Shown here one piece after another: positions 1-5,190 of a DNA stretch of 5,190 bases (positions are counted from its first letter, which is position 1; every line of letters starts with the position of its first letter). Source of the DNA: Methanobacteriota archaeon (GTDB lineage: Archaea > Halobacteriota > Bog-38 > Methanoflorentales > Methanoflorentaceae); contig PMYA01000007.1 in assembly GCA_003170935.1 (NCBI GenBank), positions 1-5,190 of the forward strand. Reading direction: 5' to 3'. The notes beneath the pieces are model-generated. The model made no database searches. It was not told where the DNA came from and was given only the letters and a program-made list of their open reading frames with translations. A program made the position numbers and the translations under genes.

Positions 1-4
1 TTGA

Positions 5-373
5 ATGATGACCGAACACGGGCTATTTGAACAACAGAAGCTTAAAGTGTATTCGCTCTTCGTCCTGTACTTTCTTCTTACTGAAGGCCCTATGAGCGGT
101 TACGAACTGGCACAACTCATCAAAGAACGTAGTCACGGGCGCTTTAAGGCGACCGCTGGCAACATCTATCCGAGTCTTCACGAACTCAAAGAGGCGGGTG
201 ATATCGAGGCGGGAGAGCCGACGGGAGGGCGTGAAAAGATTGTTTGCGAAATCACTGAGCAAGGAAAACAAACCCTTCGACGTGCGGCGCTCGAACAACG
301 GCAAAAAGTCGAAAACTTGCTAAATATGATCGATAACGTTGTTGCCATCACTGCACCTGTGATTAAAAAATAA
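5..373 (+). CDS. PadR-family transcriptional regulator
   Basis: Predicted 122-residue winged-helix DNA-binding repressor of the PadR family. Seen in the sequence: a first helix rich in L, Y and F (residues 14-27), then the PadR core with GPMSGYELAQLIKE (28-41), a basic turn GRFKAT, and the recognition helix region AGNIYPSLHELKEAG (51-65). The wing follows with GGREKIVCEITEQGK (74-88), then a C-terminal helix (about 91-113) of the kind used for dimerisation. The length fits the short PadR subgroup. An in-frame TGA at 2-4 limits the start to one of two adjacent ATGs (5 or 8). The ribosome binding site and promoter lie outside the window. In this family the regulator usually controls its own gene and an adjacent gene, often responding to a small molecule. 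The natural candidate target is the flavoprotein 110 bases downstream on the same strand, but this is inference. No ligand can be predicted. Confidence 0.93.
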   Translation: MMTEHGLFEQQKLKVYSLFVLYFLLTEGPMSGYELAQLIKERSHGRFKATAGNIYPSLHELKEAGDIEAGEPTGGREKIVCEITEQGKQTLRRAALEQRQKVENLLNMIDNVVAITAPVIKK

Positions 374-394
374 GCATCATCAAGGGCAACCACC

Positions 395-463
395 ATGAAA
401 ACATTGAGTGTCTATGCTTCAGTTCACCACCAGAACACGGAAAAAGTAGCGTATATTTTCTAA
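395..463 (+). pseudogene. Flavodoxin N-terminal remnant (22 codons)
   Basis: A 22-residue reading frame reads MKTLSVYASVHHQNTEKVAY and then I-F-stop. This matches the way short-chain flavodoxins begin: a first beta strand (TLSVYAS), the FMN-phosphate loop (SVHHQNT, compare S/T-x-x-G-N-T), and the start of helix 1 (EKVA). It has its own ribosome binding site (AAGGG at 382-386, 8 bases before the ATG). The frame then stops at TAA TAA, and no flavodoxin continuation is visible in the following bases, which hold the ribosome binding site of the next gene. The simplest reading is a flavodoxin gene that lost all but its 5' end through a deletion, although the similarity is judged by eye over a short stretch. 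It could instead be a translated leader peptide. It is not the N-terminus of the downstream flavoprotein, which has its own complete FMN loop. Confidence 0.55.
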
Positions 464-483
464 TAAATTTGGAGGCACTGTGA

Positions 484-1074
484 ATGTATGCCATCATAAC
501 ATCAAGTCCGAATACAGACGGATTAACCGCGGCGTGCGGAAAAGCCGCTCTCCGGGGCATTGAAAACTCAGGAGGGACTGGTCAAATCATTGATCTTTGT
601 CGTGAAAAAATCGAAAGCTGCCTGACTTGTGAAGATGGCTGGGGCGAATGTATCCGTGAAAACCGCTGTGTGATTGACGACTGTTTGCCGATGCTACAGG
701 AAACGCTAAAAGAAGCCGAAGGAATTTTTCTGATTACGCCGGTTTACTTTGGACAGCCTTCCGAGCATATGAAATATTTTTGCGACCGTTTTCGCCGTTG
801 TGAAGCGTTCCGAAAAGAAAAAAGCAGTGTTGCGGGCAAAAAAATCAATCTTGTAGCGGCGGCCGGCGGCAGCGGCAACGGAACGGTTTCCTGCCTGTCG
901 GAGTTGGAGACGTGGTGTCGTCATGTGAGTGCCGTGCCGTTTGAACGCATCGGCATTACGCGCTATAATCGCGACCAAATGTTAAAATTCATTGAGTGGG
1001 CTGGCGCTGACATGGTAGCGTCCGGCACACTAAAAAACAGCGGAGGCTCGGTAATACCACTCCGGCCTAAATAA
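484..1074 (+). CDS. Flavodoxin-fold NAD(P)H/FMN oxidoreductase-like protein with cysteine cluster
   Basis: Predicted 196-residue cytoplasmic flavoprotein of the NADPH-dependent FMN reductase / iron-sulfur flavoprotein group. Residues 2-15 form the first strand and FMN-phosphate loop (SSPNTDGLT). A cysteine-rich insert follows with Cys46, Cys49, Cys56 and Cys62 (CX2CX6CX5C), containing the DGWGEC signature common in this family, then VIDD. The second flavin-contacting segment is ITPVYFGQPSEHMKYFCDR (84-102), and the third is AAAGGSGNGTVSCL (125-138). The start is well supported: GGAGG at 471-475 lies 8 bases before the ATG, and a TGA at 481-483 blocks extension. Family members move electrons between NAD(P)H or ferredoxin and small acceptors. 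The true substrate is unknown, and the cysteine spacing differs from the compact CX2CX2C motif of classical Isf, so cluster binding is uncertain. Likely co-regulated with the PadR gene upstream. A hairpin terminator begins a few bases after the stop. Confidence 0.9.
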   Translation: MYAIITSSPNTDGLTAACGKAALRGIENSGGTGQIIDLCREKIESCLTCEDGWGECIRENRCVIDDCLPMLQETLKEAEGIFLITPVYFGQPSEHMKYFCDRFRRCEAFRKEKSSVAGKKINLVAAAGGSGNGTVSCLSELETWCRHVSAVPFERIGITRYNRDQMLKFIEWAGADMVASGTLKNSGGSVIPLRPK

Positions 1075-1077
1075 TGC

Positions 1078-1108
1078 AGAAGCTTCCTAAGAAGCTTTTC
1101 TTTATTTT
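1078..1108 (+). terminator. Intrinsic terminator after the flavoprotein gene
   Basis: AAGCTTC (1080-1086), loop CTAA, then GAAGCTT (1091-1097) form a perfect 7-bp stem that can extend by a G-T and an A-T pair. It is followed by a T-rich tract, TTCTTTATTTT, ending at 1108. It starts 3 bases after the stop at 1074. The convergent msrAB gene ends at 1111. On the minus strand the bases after the hairpin are less T-rich, so termination in that direction would be weaker. Confidence 0.75.
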
Positions 1109-1110
1109 CC

Positions 1111-2214
1111 TCATCTGTTCATAGTTTTTTTGATTCTTGCAAAGAGCTTCAGATACTCCCCGTAGCCCTCCTTCTCCAGATCCTCCTTGGGGATAAACCG
1201 CAGCGACGCCGAGTTCATGCAGTAACGCTTCCCCGTCGGCGCGGGCCCGTCAGGAAAAACGTGACCGAGGTGTGAATCCCCGTGCGTGCTCCTCACTTCG
1301 GTCCTCAACGAGAAGAGTTTCCAGTCCTTTCTCGTCGTGACGTTCTCCGGCTCAAGGGGTTTCGTAAAGCTTGGCCATCCCGTCCCGGAGTCATACTTGT
1401 CGAGCGAGCTGAAGAGCGGCTCACCGGACACGATATCAACGTAAATCCCCTCCCGCTTATTATCATGGCATTCATTTTGGAAGGGCGACTCCGTGCCTTC
1501 GTGCTGCGTTACCTCGTATTGAAGCGGTGTGAGCTTCTTTTTCAGGGTGGCGTCATCGGGCTTGGAATAAGTCTTCTGTCCCCCGGGGTTGCTGCCGGGG
1601 TTGGTGCCCGTCTTCTCCGCCTTTCCCCAGGTCGTATCGAGGAACTGATCCCGGCCGGAGCCCGCGCGATAGATCTTATACCTTACAGGGCTCTTCTTGT
1701 GGTAATCCTGGTGGTAGAACTCGGCCTCGTAGAACCTTGAGAATTTCACAATCAGCGTGACGATAGGTTTCTTAAACTGTCCAGATTGTTCAAGATCCGC
1801 CTTCGATTTCTCAGCGATGCGCTTCTGTTCCTCGTCGTGGTAGAAAATCGCCGTACGGTACTGAGAGCCGCGGTCTGCAAACTGCCCGTCCGGATCCGTC
1901 GGATCTATATGATGCCAGAAGATACCGAGGACCTGCTCATAACTCACCTTTGAAGGATCGTAGTATACCTGTATGGCTTCGAAGTGCCCCGTCGTTCCCG
2001 TTGAGACTTCTTCGTAGGTGGGGTTTTCCTTCTGGCCACCGGTATAGCCTGAAATAATCCTTGCAACACCGGGCACCTTTTCAAAATCGGACGCCACGCA
2101 CCAGAAGCATCCGCCCGCGAGGGTTGCGACCTTTAAATTGGCCTGTTCTTCTTTCATAGGATTCTTCGCCTCTTGTTTTTTGCCTCTGTCCCGACACCCG
2201 CTCAGCGCGAACAT
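1111..2214 (-). CDS. msrAB: Methionine sulfoxide reductase MsrA-MsrB fusion, probable lipoprotein with frameshifted signal peptide
   Basis: Bifunctional enzyme that reduces both stereoisomers of methionine sulfoxide, using thioredoxin-like donors. The open frame encodes 367 residues. MsrA domain (about 28-197): catalytic GCFWC with Cys36 and Cys39, [12 protein letters not shown] with Glu79, [12 protein letters not shown] (114-125) and AEFYHQDYH (164-172). A Gly/Asn/Lys-rich linker spans about 198-222. MsrB domain (about 223-345): [29 protein letters not shown] (276-283), [10 protein letters not shown] (315-324) and catalytic Cys332 in [11 protein letters not shown]. MsrB lacks the paired CXXC zinc ligands. 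Thr278 sits where many MsrBs carry the resolving Cys, so Cys249 may replace it (inference). The frame starts MFALSGC, i.e. the end of a lipoprotein signal peptide with the lipobox LSGC, and no ribosome binding site precedes this ATG. A leader in another frame upstream supplies the missing part, so the N-terminus is probably frameshifted. The catalytic domains are intact. Confidence 0.93.
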   Translation of the reverse strand: MFALSGCRDRGKKQEAKNPMKEEQANLKVATLAGGCFWCVASDFEKVPGVARIISGYTGGQKENPTYEEVSTGTTGHFEAIQVYYDPSKVSYEQVLGIFWHHIDPTDPDGQFADRGSQYRTAIFYHDEEQKRIAEKSKADLEQSGQFKKPIVTLIVKFSRFYEAEFYHQDYHKKSPVRYKIYRAGSGRDQFLDTTWGKAEKTGTNPGSNPGGQKTYSKPDDATLKKKLTPLQYEVTQHEGTESPFQNECHDNKREGIYVDIVSGEPLFSSLDKYDSGTGWPSFTKPLEPENVTTRKDWKLFSLRTEVRSTHGDSHLGHVFPDGPAPTGKRYCMNSASLRFIPKEDLEKEGYGEYLKLFARIKKTMNR

Positions 2215-2315
2215 CGCGAAAACATGATAATAAGGATTTTTTTAGGAAACCGCCCGTCTCGCTTCACACAAGGCCCTGATAGTGTGAGGGGAATACGGTT
2301 ATTAACCATTGCCAT
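2202..2315 (-). pseudogene. Out-of-frame 5' end of msrAB (signal peptide half)
   Basis: An ATG at 2315-2313 has a good ribosome binding site (AAGGA at 2326-2322, 6-base gap) and an in-frame TAA just before it. This frame runs 37 codons to a TGA at 2204-2202. Its second half reads [16 protein letters not shown] (from a possible GTG start at 2267), a basic n-region followed by a hydrophobic start. In the msrAB frame the next residues are AMFALSGC. Adding one base to the TTTT run at 2222-2219 would give [18 protein letters not shown], a typical lipoprotein signal peptide with Cys as the lipid site. I infer that this is the true 5' end of msrAB, displaced by a 1-base loss or a read error. Which start is native (ATG 2315 or GTG 2267) is open. 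The GTG gives a 24-residue signal peptide of usual length. Confidence 0.7.
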
Positions 2316-2321
2316 CGCAAA

Positions 2322-2326
2322 TCCTT
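2322..2326 (-). promoter_or_regulatory. Ribosome binding site for the upstream msrAB start
   Basis: AAGGA on the minus strand, 6 bases before the ATG at 2315. It marks 2315 rather than 2214 as the place where ribosomes would begin. The bases before 2214 (an A7 run and AT-rich sequence) hold no purine-rich site at suitable distance. Confidence 0.6.
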
Positions 2327-2344
2327 AAAACTGCGCGTTCAACA

Positions 2345-2680
2345 CTAGCGTAATTGAGTAAGCAAGTCCATCGCATCAAAGAGGCGGAGGTCACTATAGG
2401 TCATGCCCGTTTTGCGCTTGAGGCTATTATTGCGTGTGCGCAGATCGGGTTCTCGCTATCCCGACCCTTGAATTTGTCTAAGTTGCTTCTCAAGGCTGCG
2501 TCAATAGTGAAGGGATTTTCGATGTAGAGGCTGATGCTGCCCAGTATAAAAACCTAGATACTTCTCGGCAGGCGAACCTTCGCTTATCTTAAGTTCAGGA
2601 AATGATGATACCTCGTGAGCGAGCGTGAATGGAGCTGGCTAATGAATGACAGTCCGTAAGTTCACACTAACATCAGGCAT
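2345..2680 (-). pseudogene. Possible decayed protein-coding gene, family unknown
   Basis: On the minus strand an ATG at 2680, 25 bases after the AbrB-like stop, opens a frame that hits TAG at 2641-2639. The same frame then stays open with the piece FPELKISEGSPAEKYLGFY. A different frame is open for 50 codons (2553-2404), including ISLYIENPFTIDAAL and, further on, KFKGRDSENPICAHAIIA. It ends in a TGA at 2403-2401 that overlaps an ATG at 2404. From there another frame gives MTYSDLRLFDAMDLLTQLR and stops at 2347-2345. The pieces have balanced, soluble-protein-like composition and follow one another in order, as expected for one gene broken by a stop and two frameshifts. I do not recognise a family. 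Chance open frames of this size are possible, so this is a hypothesis. Confidence 0.35.
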
Positions 2681-2705
2681 ATCGCTTCAAGTGCGTTTAT
2701 AACGG

Positions 2706-2852
2706 TCACGTCGGATTGGCTGGAATATGCACCTTTTCGACCGTGATCTTGATGTAATCCCCTTCTTTGATGCCCTCAACGTCTCTTATTTCCAGCGGTA
2801 TAGTGACTCGCCCATCACAGATCATTCGTACCGTCGCGGAATGTACTGCCAT
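2706..2852 (-). CDS. AbrB/MazE/SpoVT-type small DNA-binding protein
   Basis: Predicted 48-residue swapped-hairpin (AbrB-like) DNA-binding protein, the fold used by MazE- and VapB-type antitoxins and by AbrB transition regulators. Seen: ATVRMICDGRVTIPLEIRDV (residues 6-25), with the family's RVTIP-x-EIR core, then GIKEGDYIKITVEKV (27-41), the second strand pair. The start at 2852 is chosen because AAAGGAGG (2868-2861) lies 8 bases upstream. A longer in-frame version to 2948 would begin inside the terminator of the P-II gene and is unlikely. The protein would act as a dimer on DNA. Small members often precede a PIN-domain or MazF toxin, but no intact toxin follows here. The 3' neighbourhood holds only broken coding pieces. 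It could be an orphan antitoxin or a stand-alone regulator. Confidence 0.85.
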   Translation of the reverse strand: MAVHSATVRMICDGRVTIPLEIRDVEGIKEGDYIKITVEKVHIPANPT

Positions 2853-2860
2853 CGCTGCCA

Positions 2861-2868
2861 CCTCCTTT
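2861..2868 (-). promoter_or_regulatory. Strong ribosome binding site of the AbrB-like gene
   Basis: AAAGGAGG on the minus strand, 8 bases before the ATG at 2852. It decides the start in favour of the 48-residue product over a version 32 residues longer. Confidence 0.85.
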
Positions 2869-2927
2869 ACGATCATGTCAAAAGCAAGCAGACCAACGTG
2901 AAACATCGTTCTTCTGGTTCTGCGCCT

Positions 2928-2957
2928 AAAAAAAAGGCGGGGGTTCATGCCCCGCCT
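2928..2957 (-). terminator. Intrinsic terminator of the amt-glnK unit
   Basis: On the minus strand GGCGGGG (2956-2950) pairs with CCCCGCC (2942-2936) across a 7-base loop, followed by eight T (2935-2928). This is a textbook GC-rich stem with U-tract, 14 bases past the P-II stop. It separates the nitrogen genes from the AbrB-like gene. A smaller hairpin, TGCGA-GGCA-TCGCA (2970-2957), sits between the stop codon and this stem. Confidence 0.92.
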
Positions 2958-2970
2958 GCGATGCCTCGCA

Positions 2971-3420
<450 letters not shown>

Positions 3421-3421
<1 letters not shown>

Positions 3422-5028
3422 CAGAGTCCGTAGCCACCTTCGTACCCTCCTACCCCCATTTCTGGGACGTCCAGGCCGTCTACTTCGGTCTGCGATCCGA
3501 CCCTCAGTCCGACAACTTTGTCTATGAACTTGAAGACCACAAAGGCCATCACGGCTGCATAAATCCCGCATGTCGCCACTCCGATGCATTGTGCAGCGAA
3601 CTGACTGGGATTTCCGTAGAGAAGACCGGTTACCGCGCTAGAAGCGCCGTTCCAGCCCGCGCCGTACGTGCCATCGGCGAAGAGTCCGAGACTGAGACAT
3701 CCCCATGCCCCGCACACGCCGTGCACGGCCACCGCTCCGACTGGATCGTCCACTTTGAGCCTTTTGTCAATAAAGAGTGCGGCTTCAACCACGATAATGC
3801 CAGCGACCAATCCAATCAGGACAGCGCACTGTGAATTAACGAACGCGCAAGGGGCGGTTATTGCAACCAGTCCAGCAAGTAACCCGTTGCACATAAAGCT
3901 GACGTCAGGTTTGTTGCCGCGGACGCGCCACATCCAGAGCGTTGCCGTCGCCATGCCCGCAACTGACGCAAGCATCGTGTTAACGGCAACGACACTGATA
4001 CGGAGATCGGTTCCAGCGAGCGTGGAGCCCGGATTAAACCCGAACCATCCGAATGCGAGGATGATCGTCCCGAGCACGGCCATTGGGATGCTGTGTGGTG
4101 GAATGGCGTGGACCTTCCCATTGACGTACTTGCCGATGCGAGGACCGAGCATCCAAGCGCCGACAAAGCCGATCGTTCCACCAAGCATATGTACGACCGA
4201 CGAACCCGCAAAGTCGACGTACCCGTTGCCTAAGCCGAAGTTCGTGCCGAGCTGCGAAAGCCATCCGCCGCCCCATACCCAGTTACCAAAGAGCGGGTAA
4301 ATGATCGTCCCGATAAAAAGACCGTAGACGCAGAATGCCACGAATTTCCATCGTTCGGCCATCGCCCCGGTCGGAATGGTGGCAGCGGTATCCAAGAAGA
4401 CGACTTGGAAGAGGAACAGCACCATTACGCCGACGTCATAAGCACCGCCCAAGGCAAAACCGTGAGCACCAAACAATCCGAACGGATGACCCAGTAGATT
4501 AACGGTCACCTCGCTATTAAGCCCAGTAAACCCGCCCAAGGTGGGAAGCGACGGCAATCCGCCGAACATGAGGGCAAATCCGCAGACGTACCACCCGAGC
4601 ACGGCAAGCCCGTAGATCAATATGTTCATGCCCATCGTATGGGCCACGTTCTTTGAGCGTGTGAAGCCAGTTTCAACGAGAGCAAACCCCGCCTGCATAA
4701 AGAAAACGAGGAAGCCGGCCATGAGCGTCCATACGAAGTTGATGGCTGTTGAATTGTGGCCGACCGCACTGGCGAGCTCAGATAACGTCGGCTGGCCCGT
4801 CACGTTTGCCGTAACGCCGGCAGCACCTATGCTGCTGCCCGTTGCGTCGGGCTGACTTCTGTCAGACAACGCCTGCGCAGAAGCAACTGGCGTTGAGGCG
4901 TTCAGTGCTGAGTTTGTAGGCTCCTGGGCGGTTCCCGTGAGGTACCCCGATTTAGCCATCATCAAACTCACGAATACTAGTACCAAAAGGCAATTTATTA
5001 CCAATTTTTTACTTGGTTTCCATGTCAT
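3421..5028 (-). CDS. amt: Ammonium transporter (Amt/MEP/Rh family) with long N-terminal extension
   Basis: Predicted 535-residue inner-membrane trimeric channel for ammonium. Residues 1-26 look like a signal peptide: basic WKPSKK, then a hydrophobic run VINCLLVLVFVSLMMA. About 65 Ser/Thr/Ala-rich residues follow before the conserved core begins at INFVWTLMAGFLVFFMQAGF (96-115). The core keeps VETGFTRSKNVAHTM, FLDTAATIPTGAMAERW (211-227) and the family signature DFAGSSVVHMLGG (272-284). It has Asp272 and the twin pore histidines His280 and His436 (in AVHGVCGAWG). The cytoplasmic tail (about 502-535) has the usual GLRV...EVDGLDVPE segment that touches P-II, ending in an unusual Gly/Tyr-rich GGYEGGYGL. 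At 535 residues it is longer than the usual 400-450, mainly through the N-terminus. The start at 5028 has GAGG (5039-5036) 7 bases upstream. A GTG at 5100 lacks a ribosome binding site. It is most likely cotranscribed with the P-II gene. Confidence 0.96.
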
Positions 5029-5035
5029 GCTGAAA

Positions 5036-5039
5036 CCTC
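5036..5039 (-). promoter_or_regulatory. Ribosome binding site of amt
   Basis: GAGG (within CGAGGT) on the minus strand, 7 bases before the ATG at 5028. It places the start so that the product opens with a short basic segment and a hydrophobic helix, as a signal peptide should, rather than at the GTG at 5100. Confidence 0.7.
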
Positions 5040-5068
5040 GCGTTGCACGGAATCTGCGCCGGTTTTTG

Positions 5069-5081
5069 GCGTTTTTAACGC
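5069..5081. promoter_or_regulatory. Dyad in the amt leader
   Basis: GCGTT-TTT-AACGC is a perfect 5-bp inverted repeat around three bases, 41 bases upstream of the amt start. It could be an operator half-site pair or a small RNA hairpin in the leader. It is short enough to arise by chance. No convincing -24/-12 (sigma-54) or -35/-10 promoter could be named in 5029-5190. Confidence 0.25.
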
Positions 5082-5151
5082 AAACGAGCAGGGAGCGCAC
5101 ACCGAGGATCGAAGCGTTCCCGCCCTGCGCAGTTCCTTTTTTGTGTCATAG

Positions 5152-5175
5152 ATAGGAAGCTATATCTATAGGAAG
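5152..5175. repeat. Direct repeat ATAGGAAG upstream of amt
   Basis: ATAGGAAG occurs at 5152-5159 and again at 5168-5175, a 16-base period, with an AT-rich spacer. It lies about 125-150 bases upstream of the amt start, where an activator site would be expected. The window ends soon after, so further copies cannot be seen. Confidence 0.35.
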
Positions 5176-5190
5176 TAGGATTCTGGCTTC

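Larger units (their letters stand above)
2316..2705. other. 390-base stretch without an intact gene
   Basis: This lies between the 5' end of msrAB and the stop of the AbrB-like gene. No intact ORF of convincing length, tRNA-like fold, tandem repeat, CRISPR unit or transposon end is visible. The minus strand holds short, protein-like open pieces in two or more frames (described separately at 2345-2680). The bases nearest 2316 must hold the msrAB ribosome binding site and perhaps its promoter, but no convincing -35/-10 pair can be named. Confidence 0.6.

Noticed and set aside
1282..1740. 152-codon plus-strand frame inside msrAB
   Set aside because: It is a shadow of the msrAB coding sequence with no recognisable domain.
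2316..2705. CRISPR array, tRNA or insertion sequence in the gene-poor stretch
   Set aside because: No repeated units, cloverleaf-like pairing or terminal inverted repeats with target duplications could be seen.
2853..2948. 32-residue N-terminal extension of the AbrB-like protein
   Set aside because: It would begin inside the terminator stem of the upstream unit, while a strong ribosome binding site supports the start at 2852.
5029..5100. Amt start at the GTG at 5100
   Set aside because: It has no ribosome binding site and would put a basic 24-residue segment before the signal peptide.
5029..5190. Sigma-54 promoter for amt
   Set aside because: I looked for a TGGCAC-N5-TTGC-like element on the minus strand and found no convincing match.

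Overview
The window looks like ordinary chromosomal sequence from a free-living, probably Gram-negative environmental bacterium. Good GGAGG-type ribosome binding sites and intrinsic terminators support a bacterial origin. A lipoprotein-type MsrA-MsrB fusion and an ammonium channel with a cleavable-looking signal peptide fit an organism with a periplasm, but the lineage cannot be fixed from the sequence alone.

Layout. On the left, reading rightwards, are a PadR-family regulator (5-373), a 22-codon stub that looks like the first residues of a lost flavodoxin (395-463), and a flavodoxin-fold, cysteine-rich NAD(P)H/FMN oxidoreductase-like protein (484-1074). A hairpin terminator closes this group at about 1078-1108. 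The rest reads leftwards. From right to left it holds an Amt ammonium channel (5028-3421), a P-II signal protein (3306-2971), a strong terminator (2957-2928), a small AbrB/MazE-type DNA-binding protein (2852-2706), about 390 bases without an intact gene but with pieces that look like decayed coding sequence (about 2680-2345), and an MsrA-MsrB methionine sulfoxide reductase fusion (2214-1111). The MsrAB gene meets the flavodoxin-like gene tail to tail.

How the genes work together. Amt and the P-II protein form the classical nitrogen pair: the channel passes ammonium, and the P-II trimer plugs it when nitrogen is plentiful. They are very likely one transcription unit, ended by the terminator after the P-II gene. 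MsrAB repairs oxidised methionine. PadR probably controls itself and the flavoprotein beside it. The AbrB-like protein resembles an antitoxin but has no intact toxin partner here.

Most notable observations. The intact msrAB reading frame starts without a ribosome binding site and with only the tail of a lipoprotein signal peptide ending in LSGC. The missing front half, with its own ribosome binding site and ATG at 2315, lies just upstream in another frame. One extra base in a run of four T would join them. The flavodoxin stub and the decayed ORF are the other signs of gene loss. I did not find a convincing new system in this window.
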